Positions 54,455-63,353 of a stretch of DNA of 64,000 nt are shown here, piece after piece. The stretch's first letter is position 1, and each line of letters opens with the position of its first letter. Origin of the DNA: Maccoyibacter intestinihominis (lineage in GTDB: Bacteria > Bacillota > Clostridia > Lachnospirales > Lachnospiraceae); the NCBI RefSeq assembly GCF_040096355.1, contig NZ_JBBMEX010000013.1, forward strand, positions 1 through 64,000. The letters are read 5' to 3'. A model generated the notes under the pieces. It did no database searches and was not told the DNA's origin. It saw only the letters and a program-made list of their open reading frames with translations. Both the position numbers and the translations under genes were made by a program.

Positions 54455-55435
54455 ATGACAGTGCTGATTACCTTTATTCAAAAAGCGATCGGACAGGCAG
54501 TGGGAATGCTCTTTGGAGCAACCGGAGAGATTATCACTGAGAAGTCCGGAAACCTGAATCTTGGAATTCCGGGTATGATGTATATGGGAGGAATTGCAGG
54601 TCTGATGGGAGCCTTCTTCTATGAAAAAACGGCACAGAATCCGAATGGTCTGGTAGGACTGCTGATCTCTTTTGTATGTGCAGTTCTCTGTGCAGCTTTC
54701 GGTGGACTGATCTACAGTGTACTGACCATTACCCTGCGGGCAAACCAAAATGTAGCAGGTCTGGCACTGACAACCTTTGGTGTAGGTTTTGGTAACTTCT
54801 TCGGAGGTTCTATTTCAAAACTGGCAGGCGGTGTTGGTCAGATATCCGTAGCAACAACTGCAGATGCTTATCGCAAGAGCATTCCGGTGTTAAGTGAGAT
54901 TCCGGTAGTTGGAAAGATATTATTCTCCTATGGATTTTTAACCTATCTTTCTGTTATCCTTGCGATCTTAGCTTCCTGGTATCTGAATAAGACCAGACAG
55001 GGTCTGAACTTAAGAGCGGTCGGTGAAAGTCCGGCAACCGCAGATGCAGCAGGAATCAATGTTACAAGATACAAATACCTTGCTACCTGTATCGGTGGAG
55101 GCATTGCAGGTTTAGGCGGTCTTTACTTTGTTATGGAATACCTTGGAGGAACATGGACAAACAATGGATTTGGTGACAGAGGATGGTTAGCGATCGCACT
55201 GGTTATCTTCGCATTGTGGAAACCGGTCAATGCTATCTGGGGTTCCTTCTTATTTGGAGCACTTTATATTCTCTACCTTTACATTCCGGGATTGACGAGA
55301 AGTTCCCAGGAGATATTCAAGATGCTTCCATATGTGGTAACGATCGTCGTGCTGATCATTACAAGTTTCAGAAAGAAACGCGAGAACCAGCCACCGGCAA
55401 GCCTTGGAGAATCCTATTTCCGTGAGGAAAGATAA
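54455..55435 (+). CDS. nucleoside ABC transporter permease 2
   Basis: A 326-residue second BPD_transp_2 permease. It shows ATGEIITEKSGNLNLGIPGMM, GLALTTFGVGFGNF and GDRGWLAIALVIFALWKP. It starts directly after the stop of permease 1 and ends the operon. Confidence 0.92.
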   Translation: MTVLITFIQKAIGQAVGMLFGATGEIITEKSGNLNLGIPGMMYMGGIAGLMGAFFYEKTAQNPNGLVGLLISFVCAVLCAAFGGLIYSVLTITLRANQNVAGLALTTFGVGFGNFFGGSISKLAGGVGQISVATTADAYRKSIPVLSEIPVVGKILFSYGFLTYLSVILAILASWYLNKTRQGLNLRAVGESPATADAAGINVTRYKYLATCIGGGIAGLGGLYFVMEYLGGTWTNNGFGDRGWLAIALVIFALWKPVNAIWGSFLFGALYILYLYIPGLTRSSQEIFKMLPYVVTIVVLIITSFRKKRENQPPASLGESYFREER

Positions 55436-55449
55436 GGGTATTCTGGAAC

Positions 55450-55779
55450 TTAAAATACTAATTGAACGAGAAGTATATAGCAGATCGTGCCGCCGGCGAT
55501 AGATAAAAGCATCTGGCGTTTCCACGGGTGCAGAAGAACAACTACCGCAATGGCGATCGCTTCAGGGATTCCGTGGCTGCCAGAAAAGATACTTGCATTT
55601 TTTAAGCAGTAAGCGATCGGCAGTCCAAACACTGCAGCAGGGAGAACTTTTCCAAGATACCGGATATACTTTGGGGTCGGTTTTCCCGATGGAAAAACTA
55701 AAAATGGAAGAAAACGTGTTACCATCGTGGCAAGAACAACCGCTGCGATGGTAATTATTTGTTGTGTCAACGTCATCAT
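55450..55779 (-). CDS. azlD: AzlD family branched-chain amino acid exporter subunit
   Basis: A 109-residue, four-helix protein. It has TRFLPFLVFP and LPAAVFGLPIAYCLK, typical of AzlD. It overlaps azlC by 4 bp (ATGA). It works with AzlC in branched-chain amino acid export. Confidence 0.88.
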   Translation of the reverse strand: MMTLTQQIITIAAVVLATMVTRFLPFLVFPSGKPTPKYIRYLGKVLPAAVFGLPIAYCLKNASIFSGSHGIPEAIAIAVVVLLHPWKRQMLLSIAGGTICYILLVQLVF

Positions 55780-56453
55780 GCGGTCTCACCGCCTTTCTCT
55801 AAAGGTTTTCGTAAGAGTGTCAGCACTCCTGCGATTGCGATCATGGAAGGGATCATAAAGTCATCTGCGCCAAAGGCGATCAGGCAGAGCAGCGAAAGCA
55901 CAATGCCAAGAATAGAACTGGTATGATCCTTATCTTTCAGCCATTGTTCTAAAAAGATCACAACGAACAGGGCAGTCAGAACAAAATCCAGACCTTCTGT
56001 ATTAAAATGAATAAACGAGCCTAAGACACCACCCAAGGTAGAACCGAAGAACCAGTAGAACTGATTCAAAAGCGTTACAAAGAACATAAACCAACCCTTG
56101 TCCACGCCCTCGGGAATGTCCGCTGTATAGTTAATGGAAAAACTCTCGTCGCACATGCCAAAGATCAGATAGCACTGTTTCCATCCGGTGCCACGATATT
56201 TATCTAACATGGAAATACCATAGAACAGATGTCTGGCATTGATCATCAGTGCCATTACGAATGCCTGCAGCGGGTTAAATGCTCCAAGCAGAAGATTCAC
56301 TGTAACAAATTCCATGGATCCGGCAAAAATGGTGATGCTCATAAGCATCGGATACCAGAAACTGAAACCGGAAACATTCATATAAATCCCATAAGTCAAT
56401 CCTAAAAACCAGAAACCCGCAAAGATGGGAACCGTCAGCGGAAAGGCAGCCAA
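55776..56453 (-). CDS. azlC: AzlC family branched-chain amino acid permease, doubtful 5' end
   Basis: A 225-residue polytopic protein. FPLTVPIFAGFWFLGLTYGIYM and MINARHLFYGISML are AzlC signatures. The only nearby start is TTG 56453 with no ribosome site. The frame stays open upstream for several codons (IDTFSQFLPLAAFP) without an ATG, so the normal N-terminus may have lost its start codon or the gene may use a rare codon. Expression is uncertain. Confidence 0.8.
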   Translation of the reverse strand: MAAFPLTVPIFAGFWFLGLTYGIYMNVSGFSFWYPMLMSITIFAGSMEFVTVNLLLGAFNPLQAFVMALMINARHLFYGISMLDKYRGTGWKQCYLIFGMCDESFSINYTADIPEGVDKGWFMFFVTLLNQFYWFFGSTLGGVLGSFIHFNTEGLDFVLTALFVVIFLEQWLKDKDHTSSILGIVLSLLCLIAFGADDFMIPSMIAIAGVLTLLRKPLEKGGETA

Positions 56454-56759
56454 GGGAAGAAATTGTGAAAAAGTATCAATAGAGCAAATATTCTAAAAAT
56501 AAGTGAAAAATAGCACAACTCAGGCGATTCTGACGCTGTTATTCGTGATATTTACGAATAAAAACGAAAAAACTTGAAACGATAATATACAATGCGATGA
56601 AAAATAGTAACAAAATGCAAAAAAATTATACAAATGCAACAAAGTGTTTAAAAAATGCTATTGACGAAATAGTTGCAGGATGATAAATTATAGTTGTAAA
56701 GAAAAACAATCTACAAGCCGTAAGGATGCAGGAAAGAGATTTAAGGAGGAGAAGCAAAA
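56454..56759. other. 306-bp AT-rich intergenic space
   Basis: No gene seen. A TTGACG box (about 56663) 17 bp before TAAATT is the likely lipase promoter, and a strong GGAGGAG site ends the region. Confidence 0.5.
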
Positions 56760-57620
56760 ATGAAAAGAATTTTGAAATGGGTTGCTAGCTTAGCACTGAC
56801 GGTAGCAGTTGCTGGAACAACATTTTTACCGGCAATGACAGCTAACGCAGCAGAGGCAGAGGGAACAGAAAAGGTATACACAACATCTTGTGATATGGCA
56901 AAGTTCATCTATCAGGGATATTACCACTGTGATACAGGTGTAAATCCTAATTCAAACGGACCGATTGCTATTTCCAAAGCGAAACTGGAAAACAAAAATG
57001 TTTTCGGAAAAAAAGTTACAAAAGATGTTTACATCGTAGGTCTTGCAGGAACTGAGTTCATGTTTAACGAGCCACGCGGAGTCATCACAGACTTACAGGT
57101 AGGTTTCGAGCAGGATAACTTCTATATCAGAGAGATCAGAAAAGTTGTTTGCAAAGTAGTTCCAAAAGGAGCAAACGTAATCTTCACAGGACACAGCTTA
57201 GGTGGAATGGTTGCACAGCAGGCAGCAGGCGATAGAACATTAAAACATCGCTATAACATCATCAACACAATTTCCTTTGGTTCACCACTGATCAACCCGA
57301 TTGGAAGAGAAGGAAAAGTACAGCGTCTTGGTGATACATCCGATATCGTACCATACATGAGTGCACAGTCATTCGTTCGTCCGGTACATCAGATCGCAGG
57401 ACTGAACAGAGAAGACGGTGGATATGCAAAGAAAGATTTCGCAGAAGCGCACATGAGAAGCTACCTTCGTACAGATGTATGGGGTGACTACGATGTACTT
57501 GGATTCAAAGGCGGAAGTGCTAAGATCATCATTGATGAGAATGACATTGAGTCCTATGGCGCATACATCATTCCATTATTAAAAGATCTTCCAAGAATCG
57601 ACATGAGCCCATGGAGCTAA
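56760..57620 (+). CDS. secreted class 3-like lipase/esterase
   Basis: A 286-residue exported alpha/beta hydrolase. Signal peptide residues 1-30 end in ANA. The nucleophile elbow is GHSLGG (S146). A later Asp in GDTSDIVPY and a His in EAHMRSY plausibly complete the triad. The family is lipase class 3-like (DUF2974-type). Substrate is unknown. Strong ribosome site and own terminator. Confidence 0.85.
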   Translation: MKRILKWVASLALTVAVAGTTFLPAMTANAAEAEGTEKVYTTSCDMAKFIYQGYYHCDTGVNPNSNGPIAISKAKLENKNVFGKKVTKDVYIVGLAGTEFMFNEPRGVITDLQVGFEQDNFYIREIRKVVCKVVPKGANVIFTGHSLGGMVAQQAAGDRTLKHRYNIINTISFGSPLINPIGREGKVQRLGDTSDIVPYMSAQSFVRPVHQIAGLNREDGGYAKKDFAEAHMRSYLRTDVWGDYDVLGFKGGSAKIIIDENDIESYGAYIIPLLKDLPRIDMSPWS

Positions 57621-57730
57621 GATTTTAGGGAAAATAAGACAGTAATACTTCATTTGCACACAATAAGGTAAACTTGTAGAATGTTTTAGAACGAAAAAGT
57701 GCAGAGAAGCAAGAGGGTACAAATAAAAGA

Positions 57731-57770
57731 AGGAAGCCGTTGACAGGGGTAAGTCAGCGGCTTCCTTTTT
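57731..57770. terminator. strong terminator between lipase and SDR
   Basis: AGGAAGCCGTTGAC (57731-57744) pairs with GTCAGCGGCTTCCT (57753-57766) with one mismatch, with TTTTT after it. It serves the lipase and possibly the convergent SDR. Confidence 0.92.
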
Positions 57771-57803
57771 CGATTATTCTCAGACTTAAAAAATAAGATG
57801 TTT

Positions 57804-58535
57804 TTAGCACCAGCCGCCATCCATGGTTATGATCTGTCCGGTCAGATAAGCCGGGGCAGTTGCAAGGCGGTAAATACATTCGGCTGCTTCTTGAGGTGTG
57901 CCGTAACGTCCGATCGGGATCTCCTCTTCTAAAGCAGCCCGTTCCTCCGCAGAAAAACAGGAATTCATACGGGTGTCGATCGTACCAAATGCAGCGGCAT
58001 TTACCCGGATATTGCTTGGGGCAAGCTCTTTTGCCAGTGCTTTTGTGAAAGAATTCACAGCCCCTTTGGAAGCAGAATAGGCAACTTCCATTGAAGCACC
58101 GATGTTCCCCCAGACAGAAGAGACATTGACGATGCTGCCGGATTTTTTTGATAACATATAAGGAATTGCCTCCCGGCAGCAGTAAAAGACAGAGTCCAGA
58201 TTGATACCCATCACACGGTGCCACTCTTCGTTGCTCATATCGCCAAGCAATCCGATGTGCGAAATGCCGGCATTGTTGATCAAAATGTCGATGCCACCGA
58301 AACGCTCCATTGTTTTTTCAAACATTTCTTTTACAAAGTCCGGCGAGCTGACATCACCGATCAATGAGATGCAGTCAACGGAATAATTTTTTTTCAAATA
58401 AAATTCTAATGCAGACAATTCTTCTACGGACTGTCGGCAATTGAGTATTAAAGTGCAGCCTTCTTTTGCGAACCGTTCGGCAGCGGCTTTTCCAATCCCG
58501 TGGGATGCACCGGTAATAAGAACACGCTGATTCAT
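57804..58535 (-). CDS. SDR oxidoreductase, FabG/YmfI-like
   Basis: A 243-residue SDR. TGASHGIG at residues 8-15, NNAG, Ser in VNVSSVWG, YSASK active site, and GGW near the end. Clostridial relatives of this type are often annotated as EF-P 5-aminopentanone reductase (YmfI) or 3-oxoacyl-ACP reductase. Sequence alone does not choose. Own promoter region, monocistronic. Confidence 0.88.
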   Translation of the reverse strand: MNQRVLITGASHGIGKAAAERFAKEGCTLILNCRQSVEELSALEFYLKKNYSVDCISLIGDVSSPDFVKEMFEKTMERFGGIDILINNAGISHIGLLGDMSNEEWHRVMGINLDSVFYCCREAIPYMLSKKSGSIVNVSSVWGNIGASMEVAYSASKGAVNSFTKALAKELAPSNIRVNAAAFGTIDTRMNSCFSAEERAALEEEIPIGRYGTPQEAAECIYRLATAPAYLTGQIITMDGGWC

Positions 58536-58626
58536 AGGAAATCCTCCGTTTTTCTTCTATATGTATCATGTCGCCGGAAAAATGTCAACTTGAATGTAAA
58601 AATTTAAAAATAATTCTGAATATTAC

Positions 58627-58654
58627 TTGAGATAAAGGTGAAATGTGGTATAAT
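58627..58654 (+). promoter_or_regulatory. promoter of hpf
   Basis: TTGAGA (58627-58632), a 16-bp spacer and TATAAT (58649-58654). Two GATATCAAA direct repeats follow between the promoter and the gene. Confidence 0.65.
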
Positions 58655-58707
58655 AGATTTAGATATCAAAGAACGATATCAAATAACTAGCAAAGGGGTT
58701 GGGCAAT

Positions 58708-59235
58708 ATGCGTATCACAATTACGGGCAGAAATATTGACATTACAGATGGATTAAGATCAGCAGTAGAGGACAAGTTATCAAAACTCGAAAAGTATTTT
58801 ACTCCCGACACCGATGTTTTTGTAACCTTAAGTGTAGAAAAAGAGAGACAGAAAATCGAGGTCACCATACCGGTAAAAGGAAATATCATCCGTTCAGAGC
58901 AGGTTAGCAACGATATGTATGTTTCCATCGATCTGGTAGAAGAGGTCATCGAGCGTCAGCTTAAAAAGTACAAAAATAAATTGGTTTCCAAACAACAGAA
59001 TGCTGCAAGCTTCCGTAAAGAATTTATAGAGAAAGAAGTCAGCACAGACGATGAGATCCAGATCATCCGTACCAAACGTTTCGGCATGAAACCGATGTAT
59101 CCGGAAGATGCCTGTGTACAGATGGAATTGTTAGGACATAATTTCTTCGTATTCCGTAATGCGGAGACGGAAGAGGTCAATGTGGTGTATAAGAGAAAAG
59201 GCAATACTTATGGATTGATCGAGCCGGAGTTCTAA
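58708..59235 (+). CDS. hpf: long ribosome hibernation promoting factor
   Basis: A 175-residue long-form HPF (YvyD/RaiA fold). The N-terminal S30AE domain starts RITITGRNIDITDGLRSAVEDKLSKLEKYF. The C-terminal dimerisation domain includes RTKRFGMKPMYPEDACVQMELLGHNFFVFRN. It forms 100S ribosomes in stationary phase. ATG 58708 follows AAAGGGG. Confidence 0.96.
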   Translation: MRITITGRNIDITDGLRSAVEDKLSKLEKYFTPDTDVFVTLSVEKERQKIEVTIPVKGNIIRSEQVSNDMYVSIDLVEEVIERQLKKYKNKLVSKQQNAASFRKEFIEKEVSTDDEIQIIRTKRFGMKPMYPEDACVQMELLGHNFFVFRNAETEEVNVVYKRKGNTYGLIEPEF

Positions 59236-59280
59236 AAGGTCAGGATATTATGAGCTAGGTGGGAATTTGTTAGGAAGGTG

Positions 59281-59447
59281 GTTGGCAAGGGGTGCACAAA
59301 TGAGACATTCCAAGTTTCCTTGTGCAGACCATTCTAATGAACCTCTGAAAGCAGAAATCGTGTGCGCCAGAGGGCTTCACGATTCCTTGAGTTTCATTTC
59401 CATTGCACAAAAAGAAACTTTTCATATCTCATTTGTGCAATCGCCGA
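59281..59447 (-). repeat. structured intergenic repeat, copy E
   Basis: Outer TGCACAAATGAGA (59293-59305) pairs perfectly with 59427-59439. GTTGGC/GCCGAC-type pairs extend outward with a wobble. The core is nearly identical to copies B and C, read on the minus strand. It follows hpf by 45 bp. Confidence 0.85.
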
Positions 59448-59534
59448 CATACTTCTCAAATCAGAATATCAGAAACTTTCTTTATAGAACTAGCTCGAAT
59501 AAGGAGTATATTGTTACAGTATAAAGAATATATG

Positions 59535-59580
59535 GGACAGGCATTGTACCAAGAAAGGGGTGCAATGCCTGTCCGTTCTT
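59535..59580 (+). terminator. rho-independent terminator between copies E and F
   Basis: GGACAGGCATTG (59535-59546) pairs perfectly with CAATGCCTGTCC (59563-59574), and GTTCTTTTT follows. No gene precedes it within 300 bp, so it may end an hpf read-through transcript or a small RNA. Confidence 0.8.
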
Positions 59581-59685
59581 TTTGCCTATCAGGTGGATAT
59601 AACCCTAAACTTTTAGTTTTAGAAACACTTTTATCAGGCTATATCCCTCAAATATAACCAGAACAACATATTCAAGGAGTATAGG

Positions 59686-59838
59686 CCGCCTGCCCCCTCC
59701 ATTATGGAAGGCTTCCTTTTGTGCAATGGAGATGAGACTCTGGCGATTGTGGAACCCACTGGTGACACAATTGCCGTCTTAGAGGCTCATCGGAATGGTC
59801 TGCACAAGGAACCCTGGAATAATGGAGGGGGCAGGCGG
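59686..59838 (+). repeat. structured intergenic repeat, copy F (diverged)
   Basis: A 20-bp perfect GC-rich outer stem, 59686-59705 with 59819-59838. The core is the most diverged, yet pairing is kept: the tip becomes ACC-CACT-GGT and the closing helix ATTGTG/CACAAT. The rest of 59839-60020 shows no gene. Confidence 0.85.
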
Positions 59839-60020
59839 TCAATACCCTTTATTACGTCAATACCCCCTTAGTCAATACCCTGAAAAAACTGCTCATATCC
59901 TGAAAAAAGTGTTTCTTCTTCACAGACCGCTTGTCATAGACATGAAAATGTTTTACTATTAATAAGTATTTGTATGATAAAAAAACAATAGGTTATAAGA
60001 TAGGAAAAGGAGACGGAATC

Positions 60021-61073
60021 ATGGACATCGTAGTATTAGCAGGAGGACTCAGTACAGAGCGTGATGTATCTTTTGTGACAGGAAATATGGTAAGCAAGGC
60101 ATTGAGAAAGAATGGTCATCGTGTCATTCTTTTAGATGTGTTTATGGGATATAGTGATAAGAAAGAAGATATCAGTGATATTTTTGAACATACAGAGGAG
60201 GTCAGCGTTCAGATAGAAGAAATACCGACGGTGGCACCGGATCTAGCGGCAGTAAAGGCATCCAGAGCAGACCAGTCCGATAATTTTTTCGGGCCGAATG
60301 TTATTGAAATCTGTCAGAAGGCAGATGTGGTATTTATGGCACTTCATGGAGAGAATGGAGAAAACGGTAAGATACAGGCAGCTTTTGATCTGTTTGGCAT
60401 CCGTTATACGGGAACCGGCTATTTAGGAAGTGCATTAGCGATGGATAAAAACATTGCAAAACAGTTCTTTGTGGCAAACGGTATTCCGACACCGGGTGGA
60501 ATCAGGATGAAACGTGACGAGCAGATCCGTGATTTTGCAAAGACCGGACTGAATCTTCCGTGTGTGGTAAAACCATGCTGTGGCGGTTCCAGTATCGGCG
60601 TGTCCATTGTACGGACCATTGAGGAATATGAAGCAGCTTTAGAAGAAGCCTTCCGTTGGGAGGAAGAAATCCTGATCGAAGATTATATCGAGGGCAGAGA
60701 GTTTTCTGTTGGAGTGTTAGAAGGTAAGGCACTTCCGATCATTGAGATTGCTCCGGTCGAAGGATTTTATGACTACAAAAATAAATATAAAGCAGGCAGT
60801 GCGGTAGAGACTTGTCCGGCACAGTTATCAGAAGCCGTTACAAAACAGATGCAGCAGTATGCGGTAGAGGTTACAAAAGTATTGGGACTTGGGGCATATT
60901 CCAGAATGGATTTTCTGTTAGACAGCAGGGAACAGATGTATTGCCTTGAGGCAAATACACTTCCGGGTATGACACCGACCAGTCTGTTACCACAGGAGGC
61001 GCAGGCAGTAGGAGTCAGCTTTGAGCAGCTTTGTGAAAAGCTGATAGAGTTGTCTTTGAAAAAATATGCATAA
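60021..61073 (+). CDS. ddl: D-alanine--D-alanine ligase
   Basis: A 350-residue ATP-grasp ligase making D-Ala-D-Ala for peptidoglycan. It shows VLAGGLSTERDVSF, MALHGENGENGKIQ, VVKPCCGGSSIGVSIV, EDYIEGREFSVGVLEG and EANTLPGMTPTSLLPQ. ATG 60021 follows AAAGGAGA. murF lies 73 bp downstream, so precursor synthesis genes are paired. Confidence 0.95.
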   Translation: MDIVVLAGGLSTERDVSFVTGNMVSKALRKNGHRVILLDVFMGYSDKKEDISDIFEHTEEVSVQIEEIPTVAPDLAAVKASRADQSDNFFGPNVIEICQKADVVFMALHGENGENGKIQAAFDLFGIRYTGTGYLGSALAMDKNIAKQFFVANGIPTPGGIRMKRDEQIRDFAKTGLNLPCVVKPCCGGSSIGVSIVRTIEEYEAALEEAFRWEEEILIEDYIEGREFSVGVLEGKALPIIEIAPVEGFYDYKNKYKAGSAVETCPAQLSEAVTKQMQQYAVEVTKVLGLGAYSRMDFLLDSREQMYCLEANTLPGMTPTSLLPQEAQAVGVSFEQLCEKLIELSLKKYA

Positions 61074-61146
61074 AATTCCTGTGCAGAGCGAAGAGAGAAC
61101 GCACAAAAAAGCAGAAAAATGTTAGAAAGACGAGGACAAAATCAAA

Positions 61147-62541
61147 ATGAAGAATCTGACATTAGAACATATTGCAGACTGCTGTCATGGAACCTATATC
61201 GGACCGGAGGAACAACGGAATTTTGAGGTAACGGGAGTGGTGATTGACAGTCGTAAAGCGGAAGCAGGCAATCTGTTTGTGGCAATTAAGGGCGAGCGGG
61301 TAGACGGTCATACCTTTATTGATGCAGTATATGGACAGGGAGCGGCAGCCGTAGTATCGGAACAACGGTTAGAAGTTCCGAAAGGACCTTACATTTTAGT
61401 GGAATCCACAGCACAGGCATTGAAAGATATTGCGGCATTTTACAGAGACAGTCTGGATATCAAAGTGGTTGGGATTACCGGAAGCGTAGGAAAGACGAGT
61501 ACCAAAGAAATGATCGCGTCCGTGCTTTCGGAAAAATACCGTGTGTTAAAGACAGCGGGCAATTTTAACAATGAGATCGGTCTGCCGCTGACCATTTTCC
61601 GTCTGAGCGAAGAAGACGAGGTGGCAGTTCTTGAGATGGGAATTTCGGATTTTAACGAGATGCACCGCTTAGGTGCGATCGCAAAACCGGACATCTGTGT
61701 GATCACGAACATTGGACTCTGTCATCTGGAGAACTTAGGAAGCCGCGATGGGATTTTAAAGGCAAAGACAGAAATCTTTGAACATTTAAACGGAACCGGA
61801 ACCGTGATCTTAAATGGCGAGGATGATAAGCTCTCCACAGTAGAAAACGTAAACGGAAAAGCCCCTGTTTTTTATGGAAAAAGCGAGAAAAACCAGTGCG
61901 GTAAAGAAAACTGTATCTATGCCACCGAGATCCGGAATCTTGGCTTAGACGGCATGAAAGCAGTCTTTCATTTTCCAGAGTGTACCAAAGAGGTGGAGAT
62001 ACCGATACCGGGTGAACACAATGTCTTAAATGCTTTAGCCGGAGCCTGCGTTGGCATGGAGCTAGGACTGGATGTAGAACAGATCTGTGCAGGCATTAAA
62101 AAAGCACAGACCATCGGAGGTCGCACGAACCTGATCCATGCAAATGATATGCTGATCATTGATGACTGTTACAATGCCAACCCGGTGTCCATGCGGGCAT
62201 CCATCGACGTACTGACACAGGCAAAAGGCAGAATGATCGCAGTGCTTGGTGATATGGGAGAATTAGGAGCGGATGAAAAAAGGCTCCACTATGAAGTGGG
62301 AGCCTATGCAGCAAGCCGTGGTCTGGATGCTCTGTTCTGCTGCGGCGAACTCTCTAAGGAATTAGCCAAAGGTGCAGAAGAACATAGCGAAACCATGGAA
62401 ATATTCTATTTTGCTACGAAAGAAGAACTGCTGTTACATTTGAAATCTTATCTGAAAAAAGGGGATACCATTTTAGTAAAAGCATCTCACTTTATGGAGT
62501 TTCCAGATATTGTTCGTTCTCTTCAAGCATCTGTTCAATAA
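61147..62541 (+). CDS. murF: UDP-MurNAc-tripeptide--D-alanyl-D-alanine ligase
   Basis: A 464-residue Mur ligase adding the D-Ala-D-Ala made by Ddl. The ATP loop is GITGSVGKTSTKEM. NFNNEIGLPLTIF and IIDDCYNANPVSMRASID are MurF signatures. Its last 50 bp overlap the convergent plsC 3' end. Confidence 0.95.
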   Translation: MKNLTLEHIADCCHGTYIGPEEQRNFEVTGVVIDSRKAEAGNLFVAIKGERVDGHTFIDAVYGQGAAAVVSEQRLEVPKGPYILVESTAQALKDIAAFYRDSLDIKVVGITGSVGKTSTKEMIASVLSEKYRVLKTAGNFNNEIGLPLTIFRLSEEDEVAVLEMGISDFNEMHRLGAIAKPDICVITNIGLCHLENLGSRDGILKAKTEIFEHLNGTGTVILNGEDDKLSTVENVNGKAPVFYGKSEKNQCGKENCIYATEIRNLGLDGMKAVFHFPECTKEVEIPIPGEHNVLNALAGACVGMELGLDVEQICAGIKKAQTIGGRTNLIHANDMLIIDDCYNANPVSMRASIDVLTQAKGRMIAVLGDMGELGADEKRLHYEVGAYAASRGLDALFCCGELSKELAKGAEEHSETMEIFYFATKEELLLHLKSYLKKGDTILVKASHFMEFPDIVRSLQASVQ

Positions 62542-63235
62542 CGCATTTTGTATAGACACCGATGTGCTTTTTCGTATCGGCATCCAGTTCGTTTGGAAGG
62601 ATTGGTTTGCCGTAATGAAGCACAACGTGTGTCTTTTTTAATAAAGGAGCCTGTGCTTCATAAATCTTAGGTGTATTCGTCATGGCGATCGGAATGATCG
62701 GACATCCGGTCTTTAATGCCAGTTTAAAACTTCCCTCTTTAAACGGAAGCAGTTCTTTCGGGTTATCATTTCTGGTACCTTCCGGGAAAATACACATCGA
62801 AATCCCATGTTTGATCTGGTCAATTCCCTTTAAGATCGTCTTCATTCCCTCTTTGATATCCTGACGGTTCAAAAACAGACAGTAGAGCCGTTTCATCCAG
62901 ATGGAAAGGATCGGAACTTTTTCTAAGCCGTCTTTTGCAATGTAACCGGTCAGTCCCGGACAGCGGGAATAGGAAACCACAATGTCAAAATAGCTCTGGT
63001 GGTTTGCAATATAGAGTACCGGCTGGTCTTTTGGTACATTTTCTTCCCCGATCACGGTTAATTTTGTTCCGCAGAGAAAGAGGATCACTTTGAATGCCCA
63101 TTGGACGATCCGCAGGCTTGCGATGTCTGCTGCGGGCTTATTCCGCTTCCCGATCAGCCAGAGGACTCCGAGAACGGGCAGTCCTAAGATAAAGTATAAA
63201 AGTAAAAAAATAACTACAAAAATTAATCGAATCAT
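62492..63235 (-). CDS. plsC: 1-acyl-glycerol-3-phosphate acyltransferase
   Basis: A 247-residue PlsC. The N-terminal helix anchors it. The catalytic motif is IANHQSYFD (HX4D), the glycerophosphate motif is FPEGTRN, and PIIPIAM follows. It makes phosphatidic acid. It converges on and overlaps murF. Confidence 0.94.
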   Translation of the reverse strand: MIRLIFVVIFLLLYFILGLPVLGVLWLIGKRNKPAADIASLRIVQWAFKVILFLCGTKLTVIGEENVPKDQPVLYIANHQSYFDIVVSYSRCPGLTGYIAKDGLEKVPILSIWMKRLYCLFLNRQDIKEGMKTILKGIDQIKHGISMCIFPEGTRNDNPKELLPFKEGSFKLALKTGCPIIPIAMTNTPKIYEAQAPLLKKTHVVLHYGKPILPNELDADTKKHIGVYTKCVIEQMLEENEQYLETP

Positions 63236-63353
63236 ATGAATGCTACCTCTTTAAAATTCATTACATAAAATTTATTATACAAATATGGTGGAACAATTAC
63301 AACACAAAATGCATATTATTTATACAGAATAGAAGAATAGGAAGAGGGAATCT

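Noticed and set aside
59281..59524. short ORFs running through the structured repeats on either strand
   Set aside because: The same frames recur in each copy because the repeat is conserved; they have no ribosome site and their ends fall in unrelated flanks.
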